Shown here one piece after another: positions 1 to 5,702 of a DNA stretch of 5,702 nucleotides; position 1 is the first letter of the stretch, and every line of letters begins with the position of its first letter. The DNA comes from Promethearchaeota archaeon (GTDB lineage: Archaea > Asgardarchaeota > Lokiarchaeia > Sigynarchaeales > SOKP01). The DNA lies in assembly GCA_030620005.1 (NCBI GenBank), contig JAUXAJ010000309.1, positions 1 through 5,702 on the forward strand, given 5' to 3'. The notes beneath the pieces were generated by a model. The model was not told the origin of the DNA. It did not search any database and saw only the letters and a program-made list of their open reading frames with translations. Made by a program: the position numbers and the translations under genes.

Positions 1-393
1 CTCTCTCATTGCCATTAACCATTCGCCAGCATAATTATGTATTTCTGGTATTTGGCATTGTTGCACGCACGCTAAGCAAACCGTGCAGTGGTAAAAAATT
101 TTAGCCATGTTTTCTGTCCATTCTAATCGATCACTCGTGACTGCCCATGCGAGTAAATTTTTTCCACTGAGATAGTAAGCTTCAAACTGTCTTAATTCTC
201 CCGAAGGGCACACCCTAGACCAGTATTCCTCGTGATAAGCAGTTCTACACGTTCCACATTTACCACATTGATAAAGCAGATCTTCATAATATTCTAAATT
301 CTTACTTCTTTCGAGAGTTACTTTATCCGCTACTGTTGTAAGATTTGATATTCCTTTTCCGCTAAGATATTTTATTTTTCTTTTTTCAACCAT
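1..393 (-). CDS. (Fe-S)-binding oxidoreductase subunit, GlcF/HdrD-like (partial, C terminus off the left edge)
   Basis: The minus-strand reading frame from ATG at 393 stays open to base 1 and gives 131 residues. Two cysteine groups are visible. The first is CGKCGTCR with C43, C46 and C49, completed by C62-P63. The second is C103-x2-C106-x2-C109-x3-C113, followed by I115-P116, a classic 4Fe-4S ferredoxin signature. This layout matches iron-sulphur subunits related to glycolate oxidase GlcF and heterodisulfide reductase, which carry electrons from a flavoprotein to a membrane or soluble acceptor. The first cluster is unusual in having 12 residues between the third and fourth cysteines. The CCG domains expected at the C terminus lie outside the window. 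The start is well supported: AAGGTGA at 399-405 (minus) sits five bases upstream, inside the last codons of the flavoprotein gene, so the two are probably translationally coupled. The family call is fairly sure; the exact partner acceptor is unknown. Confidence 0.85.
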   Translation of the reverse strand, partial: MVEKRKIKYLSGKGISNLTTVADKVTLERSKNLEYYEDLLYQCGKCGTCRTAYHEEYWSRVCPSGELRQFEAYYLSGKNLLAWAVTSDRLEWTENMAKIFYHCTVCLACVQQCQIPEIHNYAGEWLMAMRE

Positions 394-394
394 G

Positions 395-1870
395 TTATTC
401 ACCTTCAATTCCTTGTCCTGGGTTCATGATATCGTTAGGGTCTAGAATTTTTTTGATCTTTTTAATTATAGAGTTTGTTGCGGGAAGGGTCTTTTCACGA
501 TAATATTGTACTGCCCATAGAGGAGGTTTATACATTACAACACCGTCTAATTCTTGCACTTCTTCGTGAATTTCTTTTAAAAGTTCTCGGGCTCTTTTAA
601 TATCCTCGGGATCGTTCTTGTTAAAACTAATATTAGTACGCGCAACGCAATAATGACCACCAAACATGATTCTACTGTAAAATTGTGGTGGTTTGCCGTA
701 TTTGATACAAACTTTCCTAGAAGCGTAATAATATTTAACAATATCCCGAGTTGATAGATAAGAACCTACCCATTGTCCACCACCACCTCTTGAGAAGTCC
801 CAACAACCCCAGAATTGAAGCGGTGTTTGTCCTCCAGTTGAAGGTGTCAAGTGCTCCATGATCCCTCGAATATCTTCGGGAAAACTTTTTACTTGGATCT
901 CTGCAGGATAAGGATCAATGCCGAATTCTTTACAAATACCAATTATAGCTTCGCATTGTGCTTCGTGCTGCTTTTCGGTAAAAGCTTCGGTTGTTATTAA
1001 CCCTATGAAGTCTGGCAAATTTAATTCTATAGGATCGAGAGCAACGCTAGTTTCCTTAAACCCTTGAAGGGCGTTGCACCAACCCATGTTCAATAAGCAC
1101 AAGTCAACTATACCCAAACCAGCTTTAGAGAGTTTAAGCATCATTGGAACGCCGTCTTCTATTTTATTGGCAAGGGGAAGAAAATCTGTTCTATACGGTA
1201 ATTTTGGCCATAATTTTATAGCCATTTTAGTAACGATGCCAGTAGTTCCTTCCCATCCAATAAATAATCCCGCCAAATCTGGCAATGGTTGCCTGCCATA
1301 CCAATATTTAGAAAGACTACAAGATCCTATCCTTACTAAATCTCCTGTTCCTAAGACCGCTTCTAGTCCATTGACAAATTCGGCTCCAGTTCCACCAAGC
1401 ATTCCAAGATCAAACATTCCATAAGCCAGGCAGGATGGGACCACCCCAGTTCCAGGAGGTGACCACGTGATACCCGCTCTCAAATCGGGATGATGCTTGT
1501 CGAGATATCCTTTTAAATCTGCCCACGTTGTTCCTCCTTCGATAACAGCGTACATGTCGTCTTCGTTTACTTCAAGCACTCGATTTAATCGCCTTAAATC
1601 AACAACGATGCCTCCTTTTCGAGGCGTTGCTATGCTGCCAAAATTTATACCCGAGACCCACGGGACAATTGAAATCTTATATTTATTAGCAATTTTGACA
1701 ATTTCCTGGACTTCTTCTGCGGAATTTGGCATTATTGCAATGTCGCATTTTCCTTCCTTTTCGGCTGTAATAAAATCGTAATGGTATAAAAATTGAATTT
1801 CAGGTTGATCTGATACGTATTTATCTCCTACTATTTTTTCTAACTCAACAAATACATCACTATTTATCAT
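395..1870 (-). CDS. FAD-binding oxidoreductase, VAO/PCMH type (GlcD / 4-cresol dehydrogenase-like)
   Basis: A 491-residue cytoplasmic flavoprotein without signal peptide or membrane helices. The N-terminal half looks like the PCMH-type FAD-binding domain: IVPWVSGINFG (68-78) at the pyrophosphate loop, EGGTTW (111-116), SPPGTG (137-142), GGTGAEFVNGLEAVLGTGD (159-177), and GLFIGWEGTTGIVTKMAIKLWP (from 201 to 222), equivalent to the GSEGTLGIVTE region of GlcD. The C-terminal half resembles FAD-oxidase C domains, ending in LDPNDIMNPG (476-485), the usual family close. The SPPG segment, the GLF...GIVTKM...LWP stretch and a FNKNDPEDIKRA motif (416-427) recall vanillyl-alcohol oxidase and 4-cresol dehydrogenase more than simple lactate or glycolate enzymes, but this is recalled similarity, not an alignment. 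It would oxidise an alcohol, phenol or 2-hydroxy acid and pass electrons to the adjacent Fe-S subunit. The ATG start is supported by GGTGA seven bases upstream. The substrate and any covalent flavin link cannot be read from the sequence. Confidence 0.88.
   Translation of the reverse strand: MINSDVFVELEKIVGDKYVSDQPEIQFLYHYDFITAEKEGKCDIAIMPNSAEEVQEIVKIANKYKISIVPWVSGINFGSIATPRKGGIVVDLRRLNRVLEVNEDDMYAVIEGGTTWADLKGYLDKHHPDLRAGITWSPPGTGVVPSCLAYGMFDLGMLGGTGAEFVNGLEAVLGTGDLVRIGSCSLSKYWYGRQPLPDLAGLFIGWEGTTGIVTKMAIKLWPKLPYRTDFLPLANKIEDGVPMMLKLSKAGLGIVDLCLLNMGWCNALQGFKETSVALDPIELNLPDFIGLITTEAFTEKQHEAQCEAIIGICKEFGIDPYPAEIQVKSFPEDIRGIMEHLTPSTGGQTPLQFWGCWDFSRGGGGQWVGSYLSTRDIVKYYYASRKVCIKYGKPPQFYSRIMFGGHYCVARTNISFNKNDPEDIKRARELLKEIHEEVQELDGVVMYKPPLWAVQYYREKTLPATNSIIKKIKKILDPNDIMNPGQGIEGE
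399..405 (-). promoter_or_regulatory. Shine-Dalgarno site for the Fe-S subunit, inside the flavoprotein gene
   Basis: On the minus strand the bases read AAGGTGA, ending five bases before the ATG at 393. They also encode the last Gly-Glu codons of the upstream flavoprotein, whose TAA (397-395) is separated from the ATG by one base. This fixes the Fe-S gene start and implies coupled translation of the two subunits. Confidence 0.7.
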
Positions 1871-1877
1871 TTCTCGT

Positions 1878-1882
1878 TCACC
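1878..1882 (-). promoter_or_regulatory. Shine-Dalgarno site GGTGA for the flavoprotein gene
   Basis: GGTGA on the minus strand lies seven bases before the ATG at 1870, an ideal distance for an archaeal ribosome binding site. The same GGTGA core precedes the downstream Fe-S gene, so the two starts support each other. Confidence 0.65.
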
Positions 1883-1905
1883 AAAAAATATATTTCAATT
1901 TGAGT

Positions 1906-1913
1906 GTATTTAA
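1906..1913 (-). promoter_or_regulatory. Possible TATA box for the flavoprotein/Fe-S operon
   Basis: In the 90-base gap upstream of the flavoprotein the minus strand reads TTAAATAC, preceded by an A-rich stretch that could act as a TFB recognition element. Its centre predicts transcription starting near 1884, just upstream of the GGTGA site. The whole gap is AT-rich, so chance matches are easy and read-through from the upstream membrane-protein gene is also possible. The remainder of the gap (1871-1960) shows nothing else. Confidence 0.25.
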
Positions 1914-1960
1914 TTTTTTTCTTTAAAATAATTTATGGATCTTATTTAATTAATTATTTT

Positions 1961-2578
1961 CTATATGAATATTGTTGTAATACTAACTGAGAAAAGTTGA
2001 AAATACATTTCTATTGCGAATAATATAGTAAATACCAGTAAAAACCATTTATTATTCATTAGTTTCCAAAATTTAGGAGGTAATTCCCATAGAATTTTAT
2101 TTCCTGCTTTATACACTCTCTGCAAAACGTTTTCAATAATAACACTCACAATAAGACTGAATATGGGAGCAATAAATAATGAATACGAGCCGAAATATAT
2201 TGACCAAAATATTATCGTAAAGAAGATGTTACAAACGAGTGAAATAATAAAATTTAAGCAGGAACTTATAAATCCTTTAATTAATAGCACAAAAACTAAG
2301 ACAAATAAGATTGCGATTCCAAAAAACTGATTTGTATATAATGCTAGCATGGATGGTTCGTTCATGGCAGTGTACGTTAAAAACCCTATTTGTAATATAC
2401 ATGTTTTTAAAATTATTATAGAAACCCAAAAAAAGAACCAAAACATTCCATCTTTTATGGGAGCATTCATTTCTTCATTGCCACCTAACCATTTTAGTTT
2501 TTCTGCATCGCGAAATAACAAGAAGAACATCCCAAATATAAACATCAAGTATATCGTATGTTCTACCACATTGATCAT
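1961..2578 (-). CDS. Uncharacterised six-helix membrane protein, phosphoesterase partner
   Basis: I do not recognise a family. From ATG at 2578 the protein has 205 residues and about six hydrophobic helices, near residues 7-22, 45-67, 85-104, 107-129, 133-152 and 178-196. A polar loop rich in Lys/Glu/Asn (about 23-43) follows helix 1, and ELPPKFWKLMNNK (165-177) precedes the last helix. No catalytic or ligand motif stands out. The start is chosen because its ATG overlaps the TGA of the upstream phosphoesterase gene as ATGA, with GGAGAGG immediately before it (GGAG is only three bases away, which is tight). An in-frame ATG at 2602 would add eight residues (MHVRTKER) inside the phosphoesterase gene but has no well-placed ribosome site; an in-frame GTG three codons downstream is also possible. 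The overlap implies co-expression with the phosphoesterase; the protein may anchor, transport or present that enzyme's substrate, which is inference only. Confidence 0.75.
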   Translation of the reverse strand: MINVVEHTIYLMFIFGMFFLLFRDAEKLKWLGGNEEMNAPIKDGMFWFFFWVSIIILKTCILQIGFLTYTAMNEPSMLALYTNQFFGIAILFVLVFVLLIKGFISSCLNFIISLVCNIFFTIIFWSIYFGSYSLFIAPIFSLIVSVIIENVLQRVYKAGNKILWELPPKFWKLMNNKWFLLVFTILFAIEMYFQLFSVSITTIFI

Positions 2579-3801
2579 CCTCTCCTTGGTTCTAACGTGC
2601 ATTTATCAATGAGAACACCATTATGGCTGTAACTCTTAAAAAATAAATGATCTCCTTCAATCTCAACACTACAATATTGAAATGTAATCAAAGCTTTTCT
2701 GGTATTCGGATTAGTTATTTCAACTTGATCGTCTAACTCCGCTCCTCCACCACCAGACACTATGTACGTTATATTGTTAATTTTTAATCGGGCATAATGA
2801 TGAATATGACCTGCTATATACACATCAACATCATATTTAATAAATAAATCTTCAAGTTTGTTTCCGATTCTGCTACTTCTTCCGTGTTCTGAATATAAAG
2901 GATGGTGCCCAAATACTATGATCCAATCAATATAATCGCGCATGTTTGCAACTTTTAAAGTGTTTTCGAACCACTCTAATTGTTCATCCGTTATTTCACC
3001 ATCATTTGTATCGAGAGATATAAACGCTACATTACCGTAATTAAAAGTGTAATAATTTTCCGGTTCTGGATATTCCATGTAATGCTGATAAGTTTTTCCT
3101 TTATCTTCAAACCCATAGATCCATTGATATTCGTCATATTCGTGATTTCCTATCGAAATCATACAAGGGATGCCATTTTGAGCACATTCTCTTACTTCAT
3201 AAAAAAATCTATCCCAATGCCAAGAAAACCCTGGACCTAATACCATATCTCCCACATTCAACAAAAAATTTGGCTTTTCTTTTATAACTTCTTTTATTAA
3301 ATGCTGATGCATTGTATTACCAAAAATATCTGGCCTTGTATCTCCCAATATACAGAATTTAAAATTTTTTTTTTCAGTTGGGTTAGGCGCGGTTCTAAAC
3401 TCATGAATCCTATCTAAAAAATCTATTTTTATACTAGGATTTGAACTACTTAATTTCCAATAATATATTTTATCTGCTTTTAAATGAGTAAGCCTGAAAA
3501 AATGAAGTCTTTTAGGTTCAGAGTCTTCAATAGAATATTTTAAAGACTCGTAACTTTCGCCATAATTTAAAATTAATTTACATTCCATCGGCGTTTCGCA
3601 CGATAACCCCATTGAATTCCGTGGATCAGAAATAAAATACAAATAAGGCCATTTCATGTTTGGGTTTAGACTCCAAGGACCTATTTGTAAAATCTGCATC
3701 CCAAAAAATGTAATAACTAGTATTAAAGAAAACACACTTGCTTTTTTGGCTCTAAGGACATGAGTATTAATTTTCTTTAATTCCTTCTCCTTACCTGACA
3801 A
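2575..3801 (-). CDS. Membrane-anchored metallophosphoesterase, purple acid phosphatase-like
   Basis: A 408-residue protein with a basic N terminus (KEKELKK, RAKK), one hydrophobic helix at about 22-40, a beta-rich region (about 60-137) resembling the fibronectin-III-like domain of purple acid phosphatases, and a calcineurin-type phosphoesterase domain (about 147-395). The metal-binding motifs are complete and in order: GDTR (D154), GDM (D185), GNHE (N219, H220), GHHPLYS (H299) and GHIHHYAR (H332, H334). It should hydrolyse phosphate esters at a two-metal centre. The tyrosine normally found three residues after the GD aspartate in purple enzymes is replaced by L188, so it is probably not purple and the metal pair may differ. 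Positive residues before the helix predict the catalytic domain outside the cell. The substrate is unknown. The listed start is a TTG without a good upstream Shine-Dalgarno; an ATG at 3818 lies one base out of frame (see findings). The gene overlaps the downstream membrane-protein gene as ATGA. Confidence 0.87.
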   Translation of the reverse strand: MSGKEKELKKINTHVLRAKKASVFSLILVITFFGMQILQIGPWSLNPNMKWPYLYFISDPRNSMGLSCETPMECKLILNYGESYESLKYSIEDSEPKRLHFFRLTHLKADKIYYWKLSSSNPSIKIDFLDRIHEFRTAPNPTEKKNFKFCILGDTRPDIFGNTMHQHLIKEVIKEKPNFLLNVGDMVLGPGFSWHWDRFFYEVRECAQNGIPCMISIGNHEYDEYQWIYGFEDKGKTYQHYMEYPEPENYYTFNYGNVAFISLDTNDGEITDEQLEWFENTLKVANMRDYIDWIIVFGHHPLYSEHGRSSRIGNKLEDLFIKYDVDVYIAGHIHHYARLKINNITYIVSGGGGAELDDQVEITNPNTRKALITFQYCSVEIEGDHLFFKSYSHNGVLIDKCTLEPRRG

Positions 3802-3840
3802 ATTTTTTTTGTATTCATTAAAAATAAATTCAACTTACTT

Positions 3841-3849
3841 GTATAAAAA
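3841..3849 (-). promoter_or_regulatory. Probable TATA box for the phosphoesterase operon
   Basis: The minus strand reads TTTTTATAC, preceded by CAAAGA. Its centre, near 3845, predicts transcription starting around 3819, almost exactly at an ATG at 3818 and about 18 bases before the TTG at 3801. This is the usual archaeal TATA-to-start distance and would suit a leaderless or nearly leaderless message. The 173-base divergent gap is AT-rich throughout, which limits certainty. Confidence 0.4.
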
Positions 3850-3926
3850 TCTTTGAATAGATAATCAATTATAAATTATTAGTATTTTTTAATAGTTTTG
3901 TTCTTGAAAAGTTAATATTAAATCGA

Positions 3927-3934
3927 TTTAATTA
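3927..3934 (+). promoter_or_regulatory. Possible TATA box for the arginase-family gene
   Basis: TTTAATTA on the plus strand predicts a start of transcription near 3956, leaving a leader of about 19 bases that contains the weak ribosome site AGGA (3967-3970) four bases before the ATG at 3975. TTAATATTAAA slightly upstream is an alternative. The divergent intergenic region 3802-3974 shows no other feature. Confidence 0.3.
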
Positions 3935-3974
3935 TTACTAAGATCAAGCTTCTTAACGCAAATAATAGGAAAAA

Positions 3975-5072
3975 ATGGAAAAAAAAATAAAGGTATTTGG
4001 TGCTGCTTTAGACGCAACTGATTTTCCTCTAAATGTTCAAACTAAACTTTCTTATTTAAACCGTTTGGCCCAAAATTTAGTTTCAGAACCGAATTTTCTA
4101 GATCCGTATGAAGGATTGCTACTTTTTTCTCGTGTTTTATCGATGGAAAAATATATTAAAATCGGTAAAATTGAAGTTGACTCTTGGCTAACACCTAAAC
4201 CTACTCTTGAAGATTTTTCTTTAATAAATCAGATAGAATTTCAAAATTTTACCAATAAAGGAGCAATAAAGGAATATTCAAACAAATTGGAAGCATTTAT
4301 CGAAAGCAGAGTATTACCAGACGTTCCTTTAATGATAGGAGCCGACCATTCTCTCACGGGAGGTGTTTTAAGCGCATTATCCAAAAAATATGGGGCAGGT
4401 AACATTTTAGTCGTAGTCTTGGATGCGCATTTCGATGGAATTCCAGCTAATATTTCCGTTAACATTGCAAAATACACGAGAGAACACCCAGACGAAGTAA
4501 ACCCCTTAGTTCCGGAACTTATTTTTTCAATTGAAGAAGATCTTAATATTAACAATAATTACACTTGCGCTTCTTTTTTGTATTATTTATTAGAAGAACG
4601 AGTCATATTACCAGAGAATTTGATAATTTTTGGTTGCCAAGATTATCCTGATGTAAGATTTCGAACAATAAAAGACCCTAGAATTGTGGAATATGTTGAT
4701 TTTTACGATAACATCGAAAAAAAAGGTGTTAAATTCATACCAAAAATGAATGACGCTCAAATGATCGAAGAGTTAAATCTTGCCTTGGAACAATCAAATA
4801 AACCACATGTATACATATCTTTTGATGTAGATGTTGGTGGATTAAAAGAAATCATTGCTGCTCGATTTAGGAACGCTATTGGAGTCGATAAAACCGTGAT
4901 TTTAAATGCAGCTAAATTAATTAAAAATCACATTGATTCAAAAAAATGCGAATTAATTGGGCTCGATATAATGGAAATTGAAACCCATTTACTAGGAAAG
5001 TTATTTCCTAAGTCGGGAAGAAAAGACCAAACAGTTGAAGTTGTTGATGATTTTTTGGCATTTTTCTTTTAA
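3975..5072 (+). CDS. Arginase/ureohydrolase-fold family protein
   Basis: A 365-residue soluble protein, somewhat longer than typical arginases and agmatinases (around 300). All six binuclear manganese ligands of the fold can be placed: H125 in GADHS (122-126), D150, H152 and D154 in DAHFD (150-154), and D284 and D286 in SFDVDV (282-287). GLDIMEIE (329-336) matches the conserved C-terminal GLDVVEV-type strand. Members split guanidino or formimino groups from compounds such as arginine, agmatine, guanidinobutyrate, proclavaminate or formiminoglutamate. Two departures are visible: the usual Asp-Pro after the SxDxD motif is replaced by GGLKE (288-292), and about 70 extra residues with no obvious family motif precede the first ligand region. 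The substrate therefore cannot be named, and no polyamine or arginine gene is adjacent. The ATG start is supported by AGGA at 3967-3970. The gene stands alone, divergent from the phosphoesterase operon. Confidence 0.85.
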   Translation: MEKKIKVFGAALDATDFPLNVQTKLSYLNRLAQNLVSEPNFLDPYEGLLLFSRVLSMEKYIKIGKIEVDSWLTPKPTLEDFSLINQIEFQNFTNKGAIKEYSNKLEAFIESRVLPDVPLMIGADHSLTGGVLSALSKKYGAGNILVVVLDAHFDGIPANISVNIAKYTREHPDEVNPLVPELIFSIEEDLNINNNYTCASFLYYLLEERVILPENLIIFGCQDYPDVRFRTIKDPRIVEYVDFYDNIEKKGVKFIPKMNDAQMIEELNLALEQSNKPHVYISFDVDVGGLKEIIAARFRNAIGVDKTVILNAAKLIKNHIDSKKCELIGLDIMEIETHLLGKLFPKSGRKDQTVEVVDDFLAFFF

Positions 5073-5130
5073 TAAGTAAGAGAAAACTAATGAAAATTAA
5101 CAAATTTTCAAATTTTTAAATCAACAAGCA
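5073..5130. terminator. A/T-tract gap between convergent genes, possible bidirectional terminator
   Basis: This 58-base gap separates the ends of two convergent genes. It contains T runs on the plus strand (around 5104-5118) and, read on the minus strand, several TTTT runs. Archaeal RNA polymerase often terminates at such T tracts without a strong hairpin. The only inverted repeat seen is a short AAAATT/AATTTT, which is weak. Confidence 0.3.
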
Positions 5131-5702
5131 TCAAATCCAGAGTTCTTCTCCCGGTTGCTTGAAGAATGGGTAATATGGCTTGATACCTGTAACAACACCC
5201 CAAATTATCGTGAAACAAACAAATACAAGCGCTTCAATTAATACAACCCAAGCAAATGGGTGATCACGAATTCGCTTTTCTTCTTTTATTATCGTGACTA
5301 AAATAAAAATAATTAAGAATAGATTTATTAAGCATAGAACGAATGTGGCTTGACCTTCTGCAAATCCATAAAACCACCCAATACCATATCCAATTCCTAT
5401 AAGAGTAATAAAAAGCCACTCAAACCATCGTAAAGATCTCGAAGGTGATTCGAGAAATAATCCTCCCATGAACATTCCCATCAACACGAATAACGGGACG
5501 AATATTGCCAAATGCCCGAAAAATTCGTCCCAGAAATAAATCGCGAAATAGAGATCAGCGTACGTTGGATCCGATTGAATTTGTGCGATATTAAACGCCC
5601 GTGCGTTCAAATCGTCGACAATGATATGAACTGCATTTCCAATACACATTGTTCCAATTGTAAGAAAGAATATTATTTTTAGCGCAGTTATAATTCTTGA
5701 AG
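5131..5702 (-). CDS. Uncharacterised multi-helix membrane protein (partial, N terminus off the right edge)
   Basis: I do not recognise the family. The frame has an ATG at 5649, but it remains open to the right edge and the 17 codons upstream encode a hydrophobic stretch (ALKIIFFLTIGTM), so the real start lies outside the window. The visible part has 189 residues with about five helices, near residues 3-28, 50-83, 93-113, 117-138 and 149-172. Numbered from the edge, polar or acidic residues fall in or at the ends of hydrophobic helices: H25, D29 and D30 in NAVHIIVDD; D58, E59 and H63 in FWDEFFGH; E115 and E156. Such a pattern can bind a metal or haem, or line a transport path, but no named motif is matched. 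A basic loop, KEEKRIRDH (139-147), is probably cytoplasmic. The gene ends in TAA-less context at its minus-strand stop near 5131, convergent with the arginase-family gene. Confidence 0.72.
   Translation of the reverse strand, partial: SRIITALKIIFFLTIGTMCIGNAVHIIVDDLNARAFNIAQIQSDPTYADLYFAIYFWDEFFGHLAIFVPLFVLMGMFMGGLFLESPSRSLRWFEWLFITLIGIGYGIGWFYGFAEGQATFVLCLINLFLIIFILVTIIKEEKRIRDHPFAWVVLIEALVFVCFTIIWGVVTGIKPYYPFFKQPGEELWI

Noticed and set aside
1074..1781. Two plus-strand open frames (1074-1424 and 1497-1781) opposite the flavoprotein gene.
   Set aside because: They lie wholly antisense to a gene with clear family motifs, have no ribosome site or recognisable domain, and read as low-quality shadow proteins rich in Ser and Pro.
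1871..1960. Repeated AATTAATTAAAT-like words in the gap, considered as an operator or direct repeat.
   Set aside because: They are simple AT-rich sequence with no spacing pattern, not distinguishable from the background composition.
2349..2612. Plus-strand open frame of 87 codons opposite the membrane protein.
   Set aside because: It is antisense to the operon gene that has an ATGA overlap and clear membrane helices; its own sequence shows no motif.
2980..3240. Plus-strand open frame of 86 codons with a hydrophobic N terminus, opposite the phosphoesterase.
   Set aside because: It is antisense to the conserved catalytic region of the phosphoesterase; its hydrophobicity is what antisense of polar codons produces.
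3777..3818. Thirteen-codon minus-strand frame from ATG 3818, considered as a regulatory upstream peptide for the phosphoesterase.
   Set aside because: It overlaps the start of the gene and has no ribosome site; a single-base homopolymer error or a leaderless start explains it more simply, so it is handled as a start-site finding.
4241..4555. Minus-strand open frame of 104 codons opposite the arginase-family gene.
   Set aside because: It overlaps the metal-ligand motifs of the real gene on the other strand and has no ribosome site or domain.

Overview
The window is AT-rich, with dense coding, short intergenic gaps, free use of ATA and AGA codons, GGTGA-type Shine-Dalgarno sites and TATA-like boxes about 26 bases from likely starts. 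That combination suggests an archaeon. The gene content (flavoprotein/iron-sulphur pair, membrane-anchored metallophosphoesterase, arginase-fold protein) would suit an AT-rich archaeal lineage such as the Asgard group, but nothing here fixes the lineage, so this is inference. No RNA gene, CRISPR array, insertion sequence or phage gene is visible.

Layout from left to right. Bases 1-393 (minus) hold the N-terminal 131 codons of an iron-sulphur protein that runs off the left edge. It lies one base downstream of a complete FAD-binding oxidoreductase gene (395-1870, minus). Together they look like a two-subunit flavin/Fe-S dehydrogenase of the broad GlcD/GlcF or vanillyl-alcohol-oxidase type. A 90-base gap with a possible promoter follows. 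Next come a six-helix membrane protein (1961-2578, minus) and a membrane-anchored, purple-acid-phosphatase-like metallophosphoesterase (2575-3801, minus), whose stop and start codons overlap as ATGA. These two are probably one operon acting at the cell surface.

A 173-base divergent intergenic region (3802-3974) carries TATA-like elements for both directions. To its right, on the plus strand, is an arginase/ureohydrolase-fold gene (3975-5072) with all six manganese ligands but an altered active-site loop. It converges across a 58-base A/T-tract gap on a membrane protein (5131-5702, minus) whose N terminus lies beyond the right edge.

Functionally the window holds three units: a redox pair of unknown substrate, a surface phosphoesterase with an unknown membrane partner, and a stand-alone arginase-family hydrolase. 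Nothing in the sequence ties the three into one pathway. The best candidates for undescribed biology are the phosphoesterase/membrane-protein pair, the polar-residue-rich partial membrane protein, and the substrate of the flavoprotein/Fe-S pair.
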